Made by a program: the position numbers and the translations under genes. From Chryseobacterium arachidis (lineage in GTDB: Bacteria; Bacteroidota; Bacteroidia; Flavobacteriales; Weeksellaceae), in assembly GCF_900129245.1 (NCBI RefSeq), contig NZ_FQUT01000003.1, positions 434,001-498,000 on the forward strand: DNA of 64,000 bases. The letters are read 5' to 3'. The notes under the pieces were generated by a model. It was not told the DNA's origin. It saw nothing but the letters and a program-made list of their open reading frames with translations, and made no database searches. Shown here in pieces: positions 1 through 6,205 of the stretch. Position 1 is the stretch's first letter; each line of letters starts with the position of its first letter.

Positions 1-1
1 T

Positions 2-145
2 CAATATGTGGAACTTGTTTTTGCAGAGCTGAAACACAACAAAAATTTTAAACGCTTCATGCTTCTGGGAAAAAACAAAGTCGAAGTAGATATAGGCATA
101 CTCGCTATTGCCCATAACATGAAAAAAATCAAAAAAGCAGCCTGA
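2..145 (+). CDS. Transposase C-terminal fragment, IS1182-like (partial at window start)
   Basis: An open frame enters from the left edge and stops at TGA 143-145, giving 47 residues. The pattern (VELVFAELKHNKNFKRF, then LLGKNKV, then a long helix ending LAIAHNMKKI) is the typical end of IS1182-family DDE transposases, where the last conserved glutamate region is followed by an 'ahNl.ki' helix. The catalytic part lies outside the window, so activity cannot be judged. A strong inverted repeat begins within its last codons. Confidence 0.7.
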   Translation, partial: QYVELVFAELKHNKNFKRFMLLGKNKVEVDIGILAIAHNMKKIKKAA

Positions 146-170
146 AACAGCCAGCTTTTTTGATTTTTTT
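122..170 (+). terminator. Long perfect hairpin at transposase stop
   Basis: A 17-bp perfect inverted repeat (122-138 and 154-170, core AATCAAAAAAGC / GCTTTTTTGATT) surrounds the transposase stop codon with a 15-nt loop and ends in a T-run. It works as an intrinsic terminator in either direction and would insulate the island from IS transcription. Confidence 0.6.
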
Positions 171-237
171 TAATCCGCTCTTAAGACGATTGCATATGAA
201 AGTTGATTTTCTAACGAACACAAAAAAAAGAGACTGC

Positions 238-251
238 CTTTTGAGACAGCC
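238..251. repeat. Putative IS right terminal inverted repeat
   Basis: CTTTTGAGACAGCC lies directly after a degenerate direct copy (GAGACTGCC at 230-238). It is about 90 bp downstream of the transposase stop, a usual distance for this IS type. The partner repeat is outside the window. Confidence 0.45.
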
Positions 252-256
252 TTATT

Positions 257-514
257 TTATTCATTTATGAGATTAAAAAATTGTTCAAGGGTAATTTTTC
301 TTGCTTTGCAAATTCTATACAGTGTTTCAACAGGAATTCTATATGTATTATCACTCTTTATTTTTCTTACGGTACTTTCTTCTATATCGTGACTTTTAGC
401 AAACGAGTTCTGTGACTTATTTTCTTTAAGCCAAGGAATCAACCAATTTTTAGTTATATACGAACAGATTTTCTCGTTTATGTCAATCATATAACAAAAG
501 AAATATTTTGACAT
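257..514 (-). CDS. XRE-type helix-turn-helix regulator, 85 aa
   Basis: This small protein is mostly a single DNA-binding domain. Residues about 28-80 follow the Cro/C1 pattern: 'wLipWLKENKSQNSFAK' helix, 'DIEESTVRKIKSD' recognition helix, and a final helix 'ETLYRICKARKITLEQFF'. No other domain is present. It lies between the IS end and the sigma/dCas12f operon and points away from that operon. A perfect 10-bp inverted repeat sits 7 bp before its start codon, the expected place for an autoregulatory operator. Its target genes are unknown; control of the divergent sigma/dCas12f operon is a guess from position. Confidence 0.75.
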   Translation of the reverse strand: MSKYFFCYMIDINEKICSYITKNWLIPWLKENKSQNSFAKSHDIEESTVRKIKSDNTYRIPVETLYRICKARKITLEQFFNLINE

Positions 515-520
515 TGAAAT

Positions 521-542
521 ATTACGGTCGTTCGACCGTAAT
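521..542. promoter_or_regulatory. Perfect palindrome, likely operator of the XRE gene
   Basis: ATTACGGTCG (521-530) and CGACCGTAAT (533-542) are perfect reverse complements around TT. The site lies just upstream of the XRE start at 514 and about 20 bp before the plus-strand promoter at 561-592, so a bound dimer could affect both directions. Confidence 0.65.
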
Positions 543-560
543 TAAATTATTTTTATTATA

Positions 561-592
561 TTTGGAATAAATTATTTATAAAAGTAATTTTG
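561..592 (+). promoter_or_regulatory. Bacteroidota promoter for structured RNA and sigma/dCas12f operon
   Basis: TTTG at 561-564 and TAATTTTG at 585-592 match the Bacteroidota -33 (TTTG) and -7 (TAnnTTTG) elements with a 20-nt spacer. Transcription would start near 599, about 40 nt before the structured RNA. Confidence 0.65.
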
Positions 593-598
593 CGATAG

Positions 599-750
599 TT
601 CAAAGAAATATAGAAGCTATTGCTTAGATTCTCGACTGGAAAACTGGCACTTTTCAAAAAGCAACGAGAGGATAAGTAAATGTGCCCACGACTTCGGCGT
701 GGGCTCACTTATCGTTGCTTGGTATGCCAGTACCACCGGTCGGTAAGATG
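599..750 (+). ncRNA. Structured RNA upstream of sigma/dCas12f
   Basis: A stack of helices can be drawn by eye: ACTGGCA 643-649 with TGCCAGT 725-731; GCAAC 661-665 with GTTGC 714-718; GATAAGT 671-677 with ACTTATC 707-713; GCCCACG 684-690 with CGTGGGC 698-704. A small hairpin (ACCG 735-738, CGGT 741-744) follows. A good promoter ends just before it. The 12-mer CGGCGTGGGCTC (695-706) recurs exactly in the candidate guide RNA after dCas12f (2858-2869), so the two RNAs are probably related. It could be a tracr-like scaffold, a second guide RNA or a leader regulator. The 3' end is not defined; no poly-T terminator is seen before the sigma gene. Confidence 0.6.
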
Positions 751-869
751 AGTTCCACGCCTTTCTTTTGGTGAAAATATAGTGAGTGAGTAATTTTCAA
801 TGCTATAGCGAATTCATGTTATTAATCGAAGCAGTTCTTCAAGCGATAATCAGCTCAAATACACTGCTT

Positions 870-1685
870 ATGAAAAGAACAAACTCCTTACCCCGAATGC
901 TTAACGAGCATCAGCTATATGAACTGCTGAAAAAAGGCAATCCTGAATCATTAGAATATATTCATTTCCGGTACAAAAGACTCCTTTTCTGGATTGGTAA
1001 ACAAATGCTTGACGATGATTTTGTCGTGGAAACACTTGTGCAGGATACATTTCTTAAACTCTGGTTACACCGTGATTCCATCGAAACTCCAAATCATATT
1101 CTTGGCTTTTTACGGTTTGTTCTGAAAAGAGACTGCATAACTTATTTCAATACTCCAAAAAATAAATTCGCACGCTTAACAGCTTCACTTGAAAGTTTTG
1201 AAAATTATCAGGATTATCTTATCGGATATGATCCTCTACAAGACAAAGAACAGCTACTTCAGCAGGAATCCGATCAAAAAAATTTTGATGAAGTCAATAA
1301 GGTCTTAAAGGTAATAAATCCCAAAAGAAAGCATCTGATTGAGCTATGCCTTCAGTATGGCTTTAGATACAAACCTATTTCAGAAGCAATGGGAAGCAGT
1401 GTCAAAGATATCAGCAATGAGGTAAGTAGGGCAATAGATGATTTAAGAAACATCCTAAAGGAAAAAGGTAATGACAAGCCACCTATTAAATCGCAGAGAA
1501 ATGAGGCTCATCAAGATGAACTCAGCAGTCAACAAATTGAAATTTTAAACAGAAGATTTGAACAGAAATCTTCATTTGCTGTAATTGCAAGAGAACTCAA
1601 ACTTTCTGAAAAAGAAGTGCATCAAGAGTTTCTTTGTGCCTATCAATATTTACAGAATCGAAACAACTCTGAAATACCTGTTTGA
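870..1685 (+). CDS. ECF-type sigma factor paired with dCas12f, 271 aa
   Basis: Sigma-70 region 2 is seen at about residues 10-90 (LNEHQLYELLKKGNPESL, then the core-binding segment ETLVQDTFLKLWLHRDSIE) and region 4 at about 135-190 (NPKRKHLIELCLQYGFRYKPI). This is the layout of Bacteroidota extracytoplasmic-function sigma factors. Unusually, a further about 75-residue tail carries a second HTH-like segment (SSQQIEILNRRFEQKSSFAV). The frame is open from a GTG at 786, but ATG 870 or ATG 897 gives an N-terminus like other ECF factors and avoids the upstream RNA, so 870 is chosen. It ends one base before the dCas12f start, implying co-translation. No anti-sigma gene lies next to it. It probably recruits RNA polymerase to a DNA site chosen by dCas12f; this is inferred. 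Confidence 0.8.
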   Translation: MKRTNSLPRMLNEHQLYELLKKGNPESLEYIHFRYKRLLFWIGKQMLDDDFVVETLVQDTFLKLWLHRDSIETPNHILGFLRFVLKRDCITYFNTPKNKFARLTASLESFENYQDYLIGYDPLQDKEQLLQQESDQKNFDEVNKVLKVINPKRKHLIELCLQYGFRYKPISEAMGSSVKDISNEVSRAIDDLRNILKEKGNDKPPIKSQRNEAHQDELSSQQIEILNRRFEQKSSFAVIARELKLSEKEVHQEFLCAYQYLQNRNNSEIPV

Positions 1686-1686
1686 T

Positions 1687-2781
1687 ATGGAAAAATCTAC
1701 GATGACACTTACCCGAAAAATTCAGTTGTTGGTCGATGTTCCATCTGATCAAAAAAATGAAATGTGGGAAAAACTTTATCGTTATCAAAACCGTTGTTTC
1801 CGAGCGGCAAACTTAATCGCTTCCCATTTGTATGTTCAGGAAATGATTAAGGATTTTTTTTACCTTACGGAAGAAATACAGTATAAGTTAGCTGATGAAA
1901 AAAAAGATGAGATGGGAATGTTTAACCGTTCGAAAACTGGCACTACGGCACGAATGGTATTTGACCGTTTCAAAGGAGAAATCCCTACAGACATTTTGGG
2001 AAGCCTGAACAATACTATTCAATCAACGTTCTCAAAAAATAAAACCGATTATTGGCAGGGAACAAAATCATTGAGAAATTATAAAAAAGACATTCCACTC
2101 CCACTTCCTGTTAAGTGCATCAGCAAAATGAGATACGATGAAGAAATTAAAGCTTTTTGCTTCAATATGTTTGCGATACCTGTCAAAACATACTTAGGAA
2201 AAGACTACACCGATAAGCGAGTGATTATGGAACGCCTGCTAAAAAAAGAGATCAAGCTATGCACCTCACAAATCCAACTGAAAGACAGGAAAATATTCTG
2301 GCTTGCAGTTTTTGAATTTGAAAAGGAAGAACATTTTTTAAAACCTGAAATTATTGCGGAAGCTTCACTATCTCTGGAACATCCCATAGTGGCAAAAGCT
2401 AACAATGTGCGAATCAATATTGGTTCAAAAGAAGAGTTTTTGTATCGCAGGCTTTCAATTCAGGCAAGTCAAAAAAGGACTCAAGAAAGTATTGCCTACG
2501 CCCGTTCTGGAAAAGGAGCTAAACGCAAACAAAAGGCATTGTATAAAACAGAGAATTTGGAAAGCGGATACGTAAGCAATCGTCTTCATTTGTACAGCCG
2601 TAAGCTTATCGATTTCTGCATCCAGCAAAAGGCAGGCACACTTATCCTTAAAAATCAGGAAGACAAGATAGGAATTGCAAAAGAAAATGAATTTGTTCTT
2701 CGCAACTGGAATTATTATGAGTTGCAGACCAAAATAAGATACAAAGCTGAAAAAGCAGGTATTGAATTAATCATTGGATAG
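1687..2781 (+). CDS. Nuclease-dead Cas12f/TnpB-like RNA-guided protein, 364 aa
   Basis: The C-terminal third matches the RuvC part of Cas12f/TnpB: a 'RLSIQASQKRTQ...GKGAKRKQKALYK' basic segment (about 254-287), the 'NRLHLYSRKLIDFC' helix, and 'WNYYELQTKIRYKAEKAGIE' (about 340-359). The catalytic residues are gone. The RuvC-I 'G-D-G' strand reads NNVRINIG with no Asp, the RuvC-II Glu is replaced by Lys (LILKNQ, K322), and the protein stops at GIELIIG, before the zinc ribbon and RuvC-III Asp. It should therefore bind guide RNA and DNA without cutting. It starts one base after the sigma factor stop and is followed at once by a guide-like RNA. A TldR-type TnpB-derived repressor is the alternative, but the coupled sigma factor argues for gene activation. 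Confidence 0.82.
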   Translation: MEKSTMTLTRKIQLLVDVPSDQKNEMWEKLYRYQNRCFRAANLIASHLYVQEMIKDFFYLTEEIQYKLADEKKDEMGMFNRSKTGTTARMVFDRFKGEIPTDILGSLNNTIQSTFSKNKTDYWQGTKSLRNYKKDIPLPLPVKCISKMRYDEEIKAFCFNMFAIPVKTYLGKDYTDKRVIMERLLKKEIKLCTSQIQLKDRKIFWLAVFEFEKEEHFLKPEIIAEASLSLEHPIVAKANNVRINIGSKEEFLYRRLSIQASQKRTQESIAYARSGKGAKRKQKALYKTENLESGYVSNRLHLYSRKLIDFCIQQKAGTLILKNQEDKIGIAKENEFVLRNWNYYELQTKIRYKAEKAGIELIIG

Positions 2782-2782
2782 G

Positions 2783-2910
2783 AAAAAATAAGAGGGTGCT
2801 TGTACACCCGCAGGGTGAGGTCTTGAAACACTCACTAAATACTTACTGTATATACAACGGCGTGGGCTCTTATTATAATATGCAACTGAAGAATCCATCA
2901 GCAAAAAAAC
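2783..2910 (+). ncRNA. Candidate guide RNA of the sigma-dCas12f system
   Basis: The RNA begins right after the dCas12f stop. AATAAGAG (2787-2794) pairs with CTCTTATT (2867-2874) and closes a multi-hairpin fold containing GGGTG/CACCC (2794-2798/2805-2809) and GTGAG/CTCAC (2815-2819/2831-2835). The scaffold then ends ATAATATGCAAC (2875-2886). A GCAAC end is also found on some Cas12f repeats just before the spacer. The predicted guide starts at 2887 (TGAAGAATCCATCAGC...). The 12-mer CGGCGTGGGCTC (2858-2869) is shared with the upstream RNA. The exact 3' end and guide length are unknown. I found no obvious match to this guide in the window by eye. Confidence 0.65.
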
Positions 2911-2935
2911 AAGATGCTTTAAATTTATTAGACAT

Positions 2936-4132
2936 CTACATCAAAAACTTTTTAACTGACAAAATATTTTCGTGATTTAAAACAAAATGACGTTTTTCAC
3001 CATTTCTTAAGAGACAATAAGCTTCTATATAACAGTGTAAATCACTAAGGGTTTCTGATTTAGATTTTTGAGCCGTCGTCAATGTTACTTTTGTAAAAGA
3101 TTTATTAAAAGCAATAACATCAATAACGTAAATTATTCTATCAGTTATTTTGTTCATTTTGTCTTTATAGACAATCTTATAAAAATTATTCTTTTTAAAT
3201 GTAGATGGCATCAACTGTTTAAAAACTCTTTGTTGATTTATACCAATAAGTTCACCTGAAAACACATCTTCGTTCTGTACTTCTTTTATCGCTGAAATAT
3301 TATCCTTTGTTAATATCAAATTGTTGATTTTTTGAGTGAAAACATTCCTATACACAAACTCGTAATAATACGTATTAAAAGAAATATATAATAGCTCAAC
3401 AACATCTTGTACTTCATAAACTTTGTCTTTTATAGTACTTTCGGGAAACAGATATAAATTTTCTTTATCAAAAGAAAACTCGCTGTTTGAAATATCATAT
3501 TCTTCAACACTCTTTAGTACATTCAATGGTAAAATCTCTTCTGAAAACACTTGCTTAGCAGAATTATACCACTTACATTTCAACAGGATTTGTGAGCGTA
3601 ATTTTGTGCCAGTAACAGTGTCAAAAACCTTTTTGTTTTCATTTGGCAAAACTTCTAAGACTGTTAAAATAGGTGGTACAAAATCTAGATTTGCCGTGAT
3701 TTTTGTTTTAATATTCTCGGTTTTTTCGTAATTGGATTTTAATTTTTTAAGTTCGAAATCTACCGATGTTAGAATATATTTCTTATTAATATATTTTTGA
3801 ACGTCAGTTAGACCTTTTGTATCAGCCTCAGAATCGTTATGCCTGTTTTCTTCAATAAGTCTTAGTTCAATCTCTTTAAACCATTTTCTTTCAAATAAGC
3901 ACGTTTTTGTGTTGAAAAAAATACAGTTATATTGAACATCTTTTTTGCCAGTTTGTTCATTAAAATTCTTTGCATTACTAATTTCGAAAACGACAAGGAT
4001 TGGGGGCGTATATTCAGATTTAGCTTTAACAATCAATTCAGAAATAGAATTAAGAAAAGGGTTTGTTATATATGTAACTAAGTCCCCCAATTGATAAAGG
4101 GGCTGATTTAATTTTGCTGATTTTTGTTCCAA
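2936..4132 (-). CDS. 398-aa protein with duplicated N-terminal domain and WYL-like tail
   Basis: I do not recognise a named family. Two related halves are visible: 'TPPILVVFEI...TGKKDVQYNCIFF' (about 42-75) and 'VPPILTVLEV...TGTKLRSQILLKCKW' (about 150-190), each followed by a 'F.E..' segment, indicating an internal duplication. The last 30 residues (IEAYCLLRNGEKRHFVLNHE) resemble the end of WYL domains, which sense ligands or nucleic acid in many defence regulators. It diverges from the reverse transcriptase across a palindromic promoter, so it may regulate or assist that system. No membrane segment or signal peptide is seen. The WYL assignment is tentative. Confidence 0.6.
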   Translation of the reverse strand: MEQKSAKLNQPLYQLGDLVTYITNPFLNSISELIVKAKSEYTPPILVVFEISNAKNFNEQTGKKDVQYNCIFFNTKTCLFERKWFKEIELRLIEENRHNDSEADTKGLTDVQKYINKKYILTSVDFELKKLKSNYEKTENIKTKITANLDFVPPILTVLEVLPNENKKVFDTVTGTKLRSQILLKCKWYNSAKQVFSEEILPLNVLKSVEEYDISNSEFSFDKENLYLFPESTIKDKVYEVQDVVELLYISFNTYYYEFVYRNVFTQKINNLILTKDNISAIKEVQNEDVFSGELIGINQQRVFKQLMPSTFKKNNFYKIVYKDKMNKITDRIIYVIDVIAFNKSFTKVTLTTAQKSKSETLSDLHCYIEAYCLLRNGEKRHFVLNHENILSVKKFLM

Positions 4133-4144
4133 GTTATTAATTTT

Positions 4145-4172
4145 ATTACAAATATATAATTATATTTGTAAT
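4145..4172. promoter_or_regulatory. 28-bp palindromic divergent promoter/operator
   Basis: ATTACAAATATA (4145-4156) and TATATTTGTAAT (4161-4172) are perfect reverse complements around TAAT. Each arm contains TATATTTG, the -7 box (4161-4168 on plus, 4149-4156 on minus). Plus-strand transcripts would start near 4175, at the first base-paired segment of the RT-associated RNA; minus-strand transcripts near 4142, 10 nt before the 398-aa gene. Confidence 0.65.
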
Positions 4173-4173
4173 G

Positions 4174-4530
4174 CTTACTTCCGAAGGAGGATTTTTACAA
4201 CTAGCTAGGATAGAAGAATTTTAATTAATCATTAAAATTTTACTTACCGTAAGAAGACGGTACAGGACTGTAATTTACTAATCAGCAGCATCAACCCTGT
4301 TAGGGGGCAAGGCAACAAGCCTGTCAGTTCTGCCGATAGAAGAATTGTTTCAAACCATAAAGGTAGTGATTTCAGATTAATTTCTGTCATATCTATTGAT
4401 TTAGATGTTATTTTACTATAAAGGTTAAACAAGTATTTAGGAAAAATAAACAATGACTCAGGATTGGGTACTTATCCGAAAATTTATGTATGTAAATGCC
4501 ATATCCTCTATTGTAAATTTCAGAAGTAAG
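4174..4530 (+). ncRNA. Structured non-coding RNA upstream of the reverse transcriptase
   Basis: The about 360-nt gap before the RT contains no convincing gene but much structure. Its two ends pair (CTTACTTCCG 4174-4183 with CAGAAGTAAG 4521-4530, 9 of 10). Inside are AATTTTAAT/ATTAAAATT (about 4218-4240), TACCGT/ACGGTA (4245-4250/4257-4262), and small CCCT/AGGG and GGC/GCC hairpins near 4295-4325. A -7 box ends six bases before the first paired base. Some defence RTs (DRT2, DRT9) use an upstream RNA of this size as template, so this is the likely template or cofactor RNA. Confidence 0.6.
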
Positions 4531-4537
4531 TTTTTTT

Positions 4538-6166
4538 ATGATCAAAAATAAGCCCGACTGGCTAAAAAGTAAAGGATATATCCATATTACCCCCTCGTTA
4601 TCTGTAGAAAAAGATTGGAGAGTCTATGAACAGAAAATTACTAATAAAAAGTATATTGAAAAATATGCCTTTTTTCCTTTGATGCACGATTCTATTAGCG
4701 AGAGAAAATATAAAAAATATGATAATAGCAAACATTTAAACACCAATAAATCAGGTCGAACACATTGTTTTAAGATAAGAAAAGGGAAAAGCAAACAAAC
4801 GATTAAATCACGGCCTATTCATTATGCTAGCCATTTTGATTCCCTCATTTATAGTTATTATGGAAATATTTTAAATTCAAAATATTTAGACGTAATAAAA
4901 GAAGATCCTGAACTTGATAAAAGTATAATCGCTTATCGGAAAATTAATTTAGAAAATCAAAATAAGGGCAAAAGTACAATTCATTTTGCCAAGGAAGCAT
5001 TTGATGAAATTGAAAGTCGTTCACATCAAAAAAATGTAGCTGCATTAACATTTGATATTGAAAATTTTTTTTCTGGATTAGATCACAAAATACTATATAG
5101 TAAATGGTGTGAAATAATCAAAGAGCAAAATCTTCCGGACGACCATTATAAGATATTTAGAGCTTGTACAAATTTCAGTTACATACTAAGGGATAACCTT
5201 CGAAAAGAATATTATCCTGGATCTAGGAGATCCGGATTTGATGAGAAAAAACTTCATTTGATAAGAAAAGCAAAGGGATACAAATGTTTTTTTAAAGATG
5301 TAAAAGAATTGAGGGAAGAAATAAAGAACGGTAATCTTAAAGTTTATAAAAATCCATTTACTAAGAAGCTTGATAATGGGAAAGTTGTTAAAATCGGCAT
5401 ACCTCAAGGTCTTCCATTGAGCGCTGTACTAGCCAATATTTATCTACTAGATTTTGATAGGAATATTATTAAAGAGATTGTTCGAAAATATAGAGGATAT
5501 TATAGAAGATATTCTGATGATTTATTAATAATTTGTTCTTCCGACGATGTTGATAACATAAAACAGTTTGTATTAACTGAGATTCTAAAATATGGCTTGA
5601 AGATAAGCTCTCATAAAACTGAGGAGTTTTTGTTTGAAAATCTAGTTTATAATAAGAATTTTGACAAAAGACTTACATCAGTTAAAATTGAAAATAATCA
5701 AAGAAGAATTGCAAAACCTCTTATTTATTTAGGATTTGAATACAGAGGATTTAGTACAAGTATAAAATCAACAAACCTTTCAAAATATTATAGAAGACTT
5801 ATATATATAGTTAAGAGGAGAGCTAAAAGGGCGTCCAAAAATATAACTCCTGAAAGCAAAAAAGCGATTTATAAACATCAAATAAAGAAGTTATATAATG
5901 CTCCACTAAAAAACATTGATAGCGACTCTAAAGAATTAAAGCAAAAATTCAGAATGAGATATCGGTTTGTTAAAAACGAATTGGGTGAATACGATTTGGA
6001 ACCTGTAAAAATGCCAATTAAAAAACAGTCAAATTATATTTCCTATTTGAAAAGATGTGATCGAATTTTTAATAGAAATAAAAGTAACTCATTCTTGAAG
6101 CAGGTTAGAAAAAGAAAAAATATTTTAAACCACGCCATTAAGAAACATTTGAATAAAAATTTTTAG
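4538..6166 (+). CDS. Defence-associated reverse transcriptase (UG/DRT type), 542 aa
   Basis: Reverse-transcriptase motifs are clear: FDIENFF (about 172-178, motif A Asp), IPQGLPLS (288-295, motif B), YSDD (325-328, motif C catalytic pair), and YLGFEYRG (397-404, motif D/E region). Before motif A, 'KSRPIHYASHFDSLIYSYY' (90-108) is typical of the UG/DRT group rather than group II introns. There is no maturase or endonuclease domain, and the about 130 C-terminal residues are very basic (many K/R), suiting RNA binding. An about 360-nt structured RNA lies immediately upstream, as in DRT2 and DRT9. The exact subtype cannot be fixed by eye. Expected role: anti-phage cDNA synthesis. Confidence 0.8.
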   Translation: MIKNKPDWLKSKGYIHITPSLSVEKDWRVYEQKITNKKYIEKYAFFPLMHDSISERKYKKYDNSKHLNTNKSGRTHCFKIRKGKSKQTIKSRPIHYASHFDSLIYSYYGNILNSKYLDVIKEDPELDKSIIAYRKINLENQNKGKSTIHFAKEAFDEIESRSHQKNVAALTFDIENFFSGLDHKILYSKWCEIIKEQNLPDDHYKIFRACTNFSYILRDNLRKEYYPGSRRSGFDEKKLHLIRKAKGYKCFFKDVKELREEIKNGNLKVYKNPFTKKLDNGKVVKIGIPQGLPLSAVLANIYLLDFDRNIIKEIVRKYRGYYRRYSDDLLIICSSDDVDNIKQFVLTEILKYGLKISSHKTEEFLFENLVYNKNFDKRLTSVKIENNQRRIAKPLIYLGFEYRGFSTSIKSTNLSKYYRRLIYIVKRRAKRASKNITPESKKAIYKHQIKKLYNAPLKNIDSDSKELKQKFRMRYRFVKNELGEYDLEPVKMPIKKQSNYISYLKRCDRIFNRNKSNSFLKQVRKRKNILNHAIKKHLNKNF

Positions 6167-6205
6167 CTTAACTAATTGTTAGACATAAATTTGTAGATAA
6201 AACTA

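Larger units (their letters stand above)
1..251 (+). mobile_element. Right end of an IS1182-like insertion sequence (partial)
   Basis: The window opens inside the last codons of a DDE transposase and runs to a CTTTTGAGACAGCC sequence at 238-251. Ends reading GGCTGTCTCAAAAG are, from memory, common as terminal inverted repeats of IS1182-type elements, so this is taken as the right terminal repeat. The left end lies outside the window, so the inverted repeat and target duplication cannot be confirmed. Confidence 0.55.

Noticed and set aside
230-253. Terminator of the XRE gene at the IS end
   Set aside because: The two similar segments (GGCTGTCTC and GGCAGTCTC) are direct repeats and do not form a stem.
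786-869. GTG start at 786 for the sigma factor
   Set aside because: It begins right after the upstream structured RNA; the extra 28 residues do not resemble ECF sigma N-termini, so ATG 870 is preferred.
1585-1686. Longer frame extending dCas12f 34 codons upstream
   Set aside because: That stretch overlaps the sigma gene out of frame; the ATG at 1687 is directly after its stop.
638-1943. 12-nt match GAAAACTGGCAC between the upstream RNA (639-650) and the dCas12f gene (1932-1943)
   Set aside because: A single short match inside a coding region; expected by chance when many segments are compared by eye.
599-2910. CRISPR array with the structured RNAs
   Set aside because: Only one shared 12-mer in two copies 2 kb apart was seen; no regularly spaced repeats exist, so it is treated as scaffold similarity and not an array.
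2887-2910. A match to the predicted guide elsewhere in the window
   Set aside because: I looked by eye on both strands and found none that I can support; a computed search is needed.
4244-4453. Minus-strand 69-aa frame upstream of the RT
   Set aside because: It lies inside the structured RNA, with no family features or promoter.
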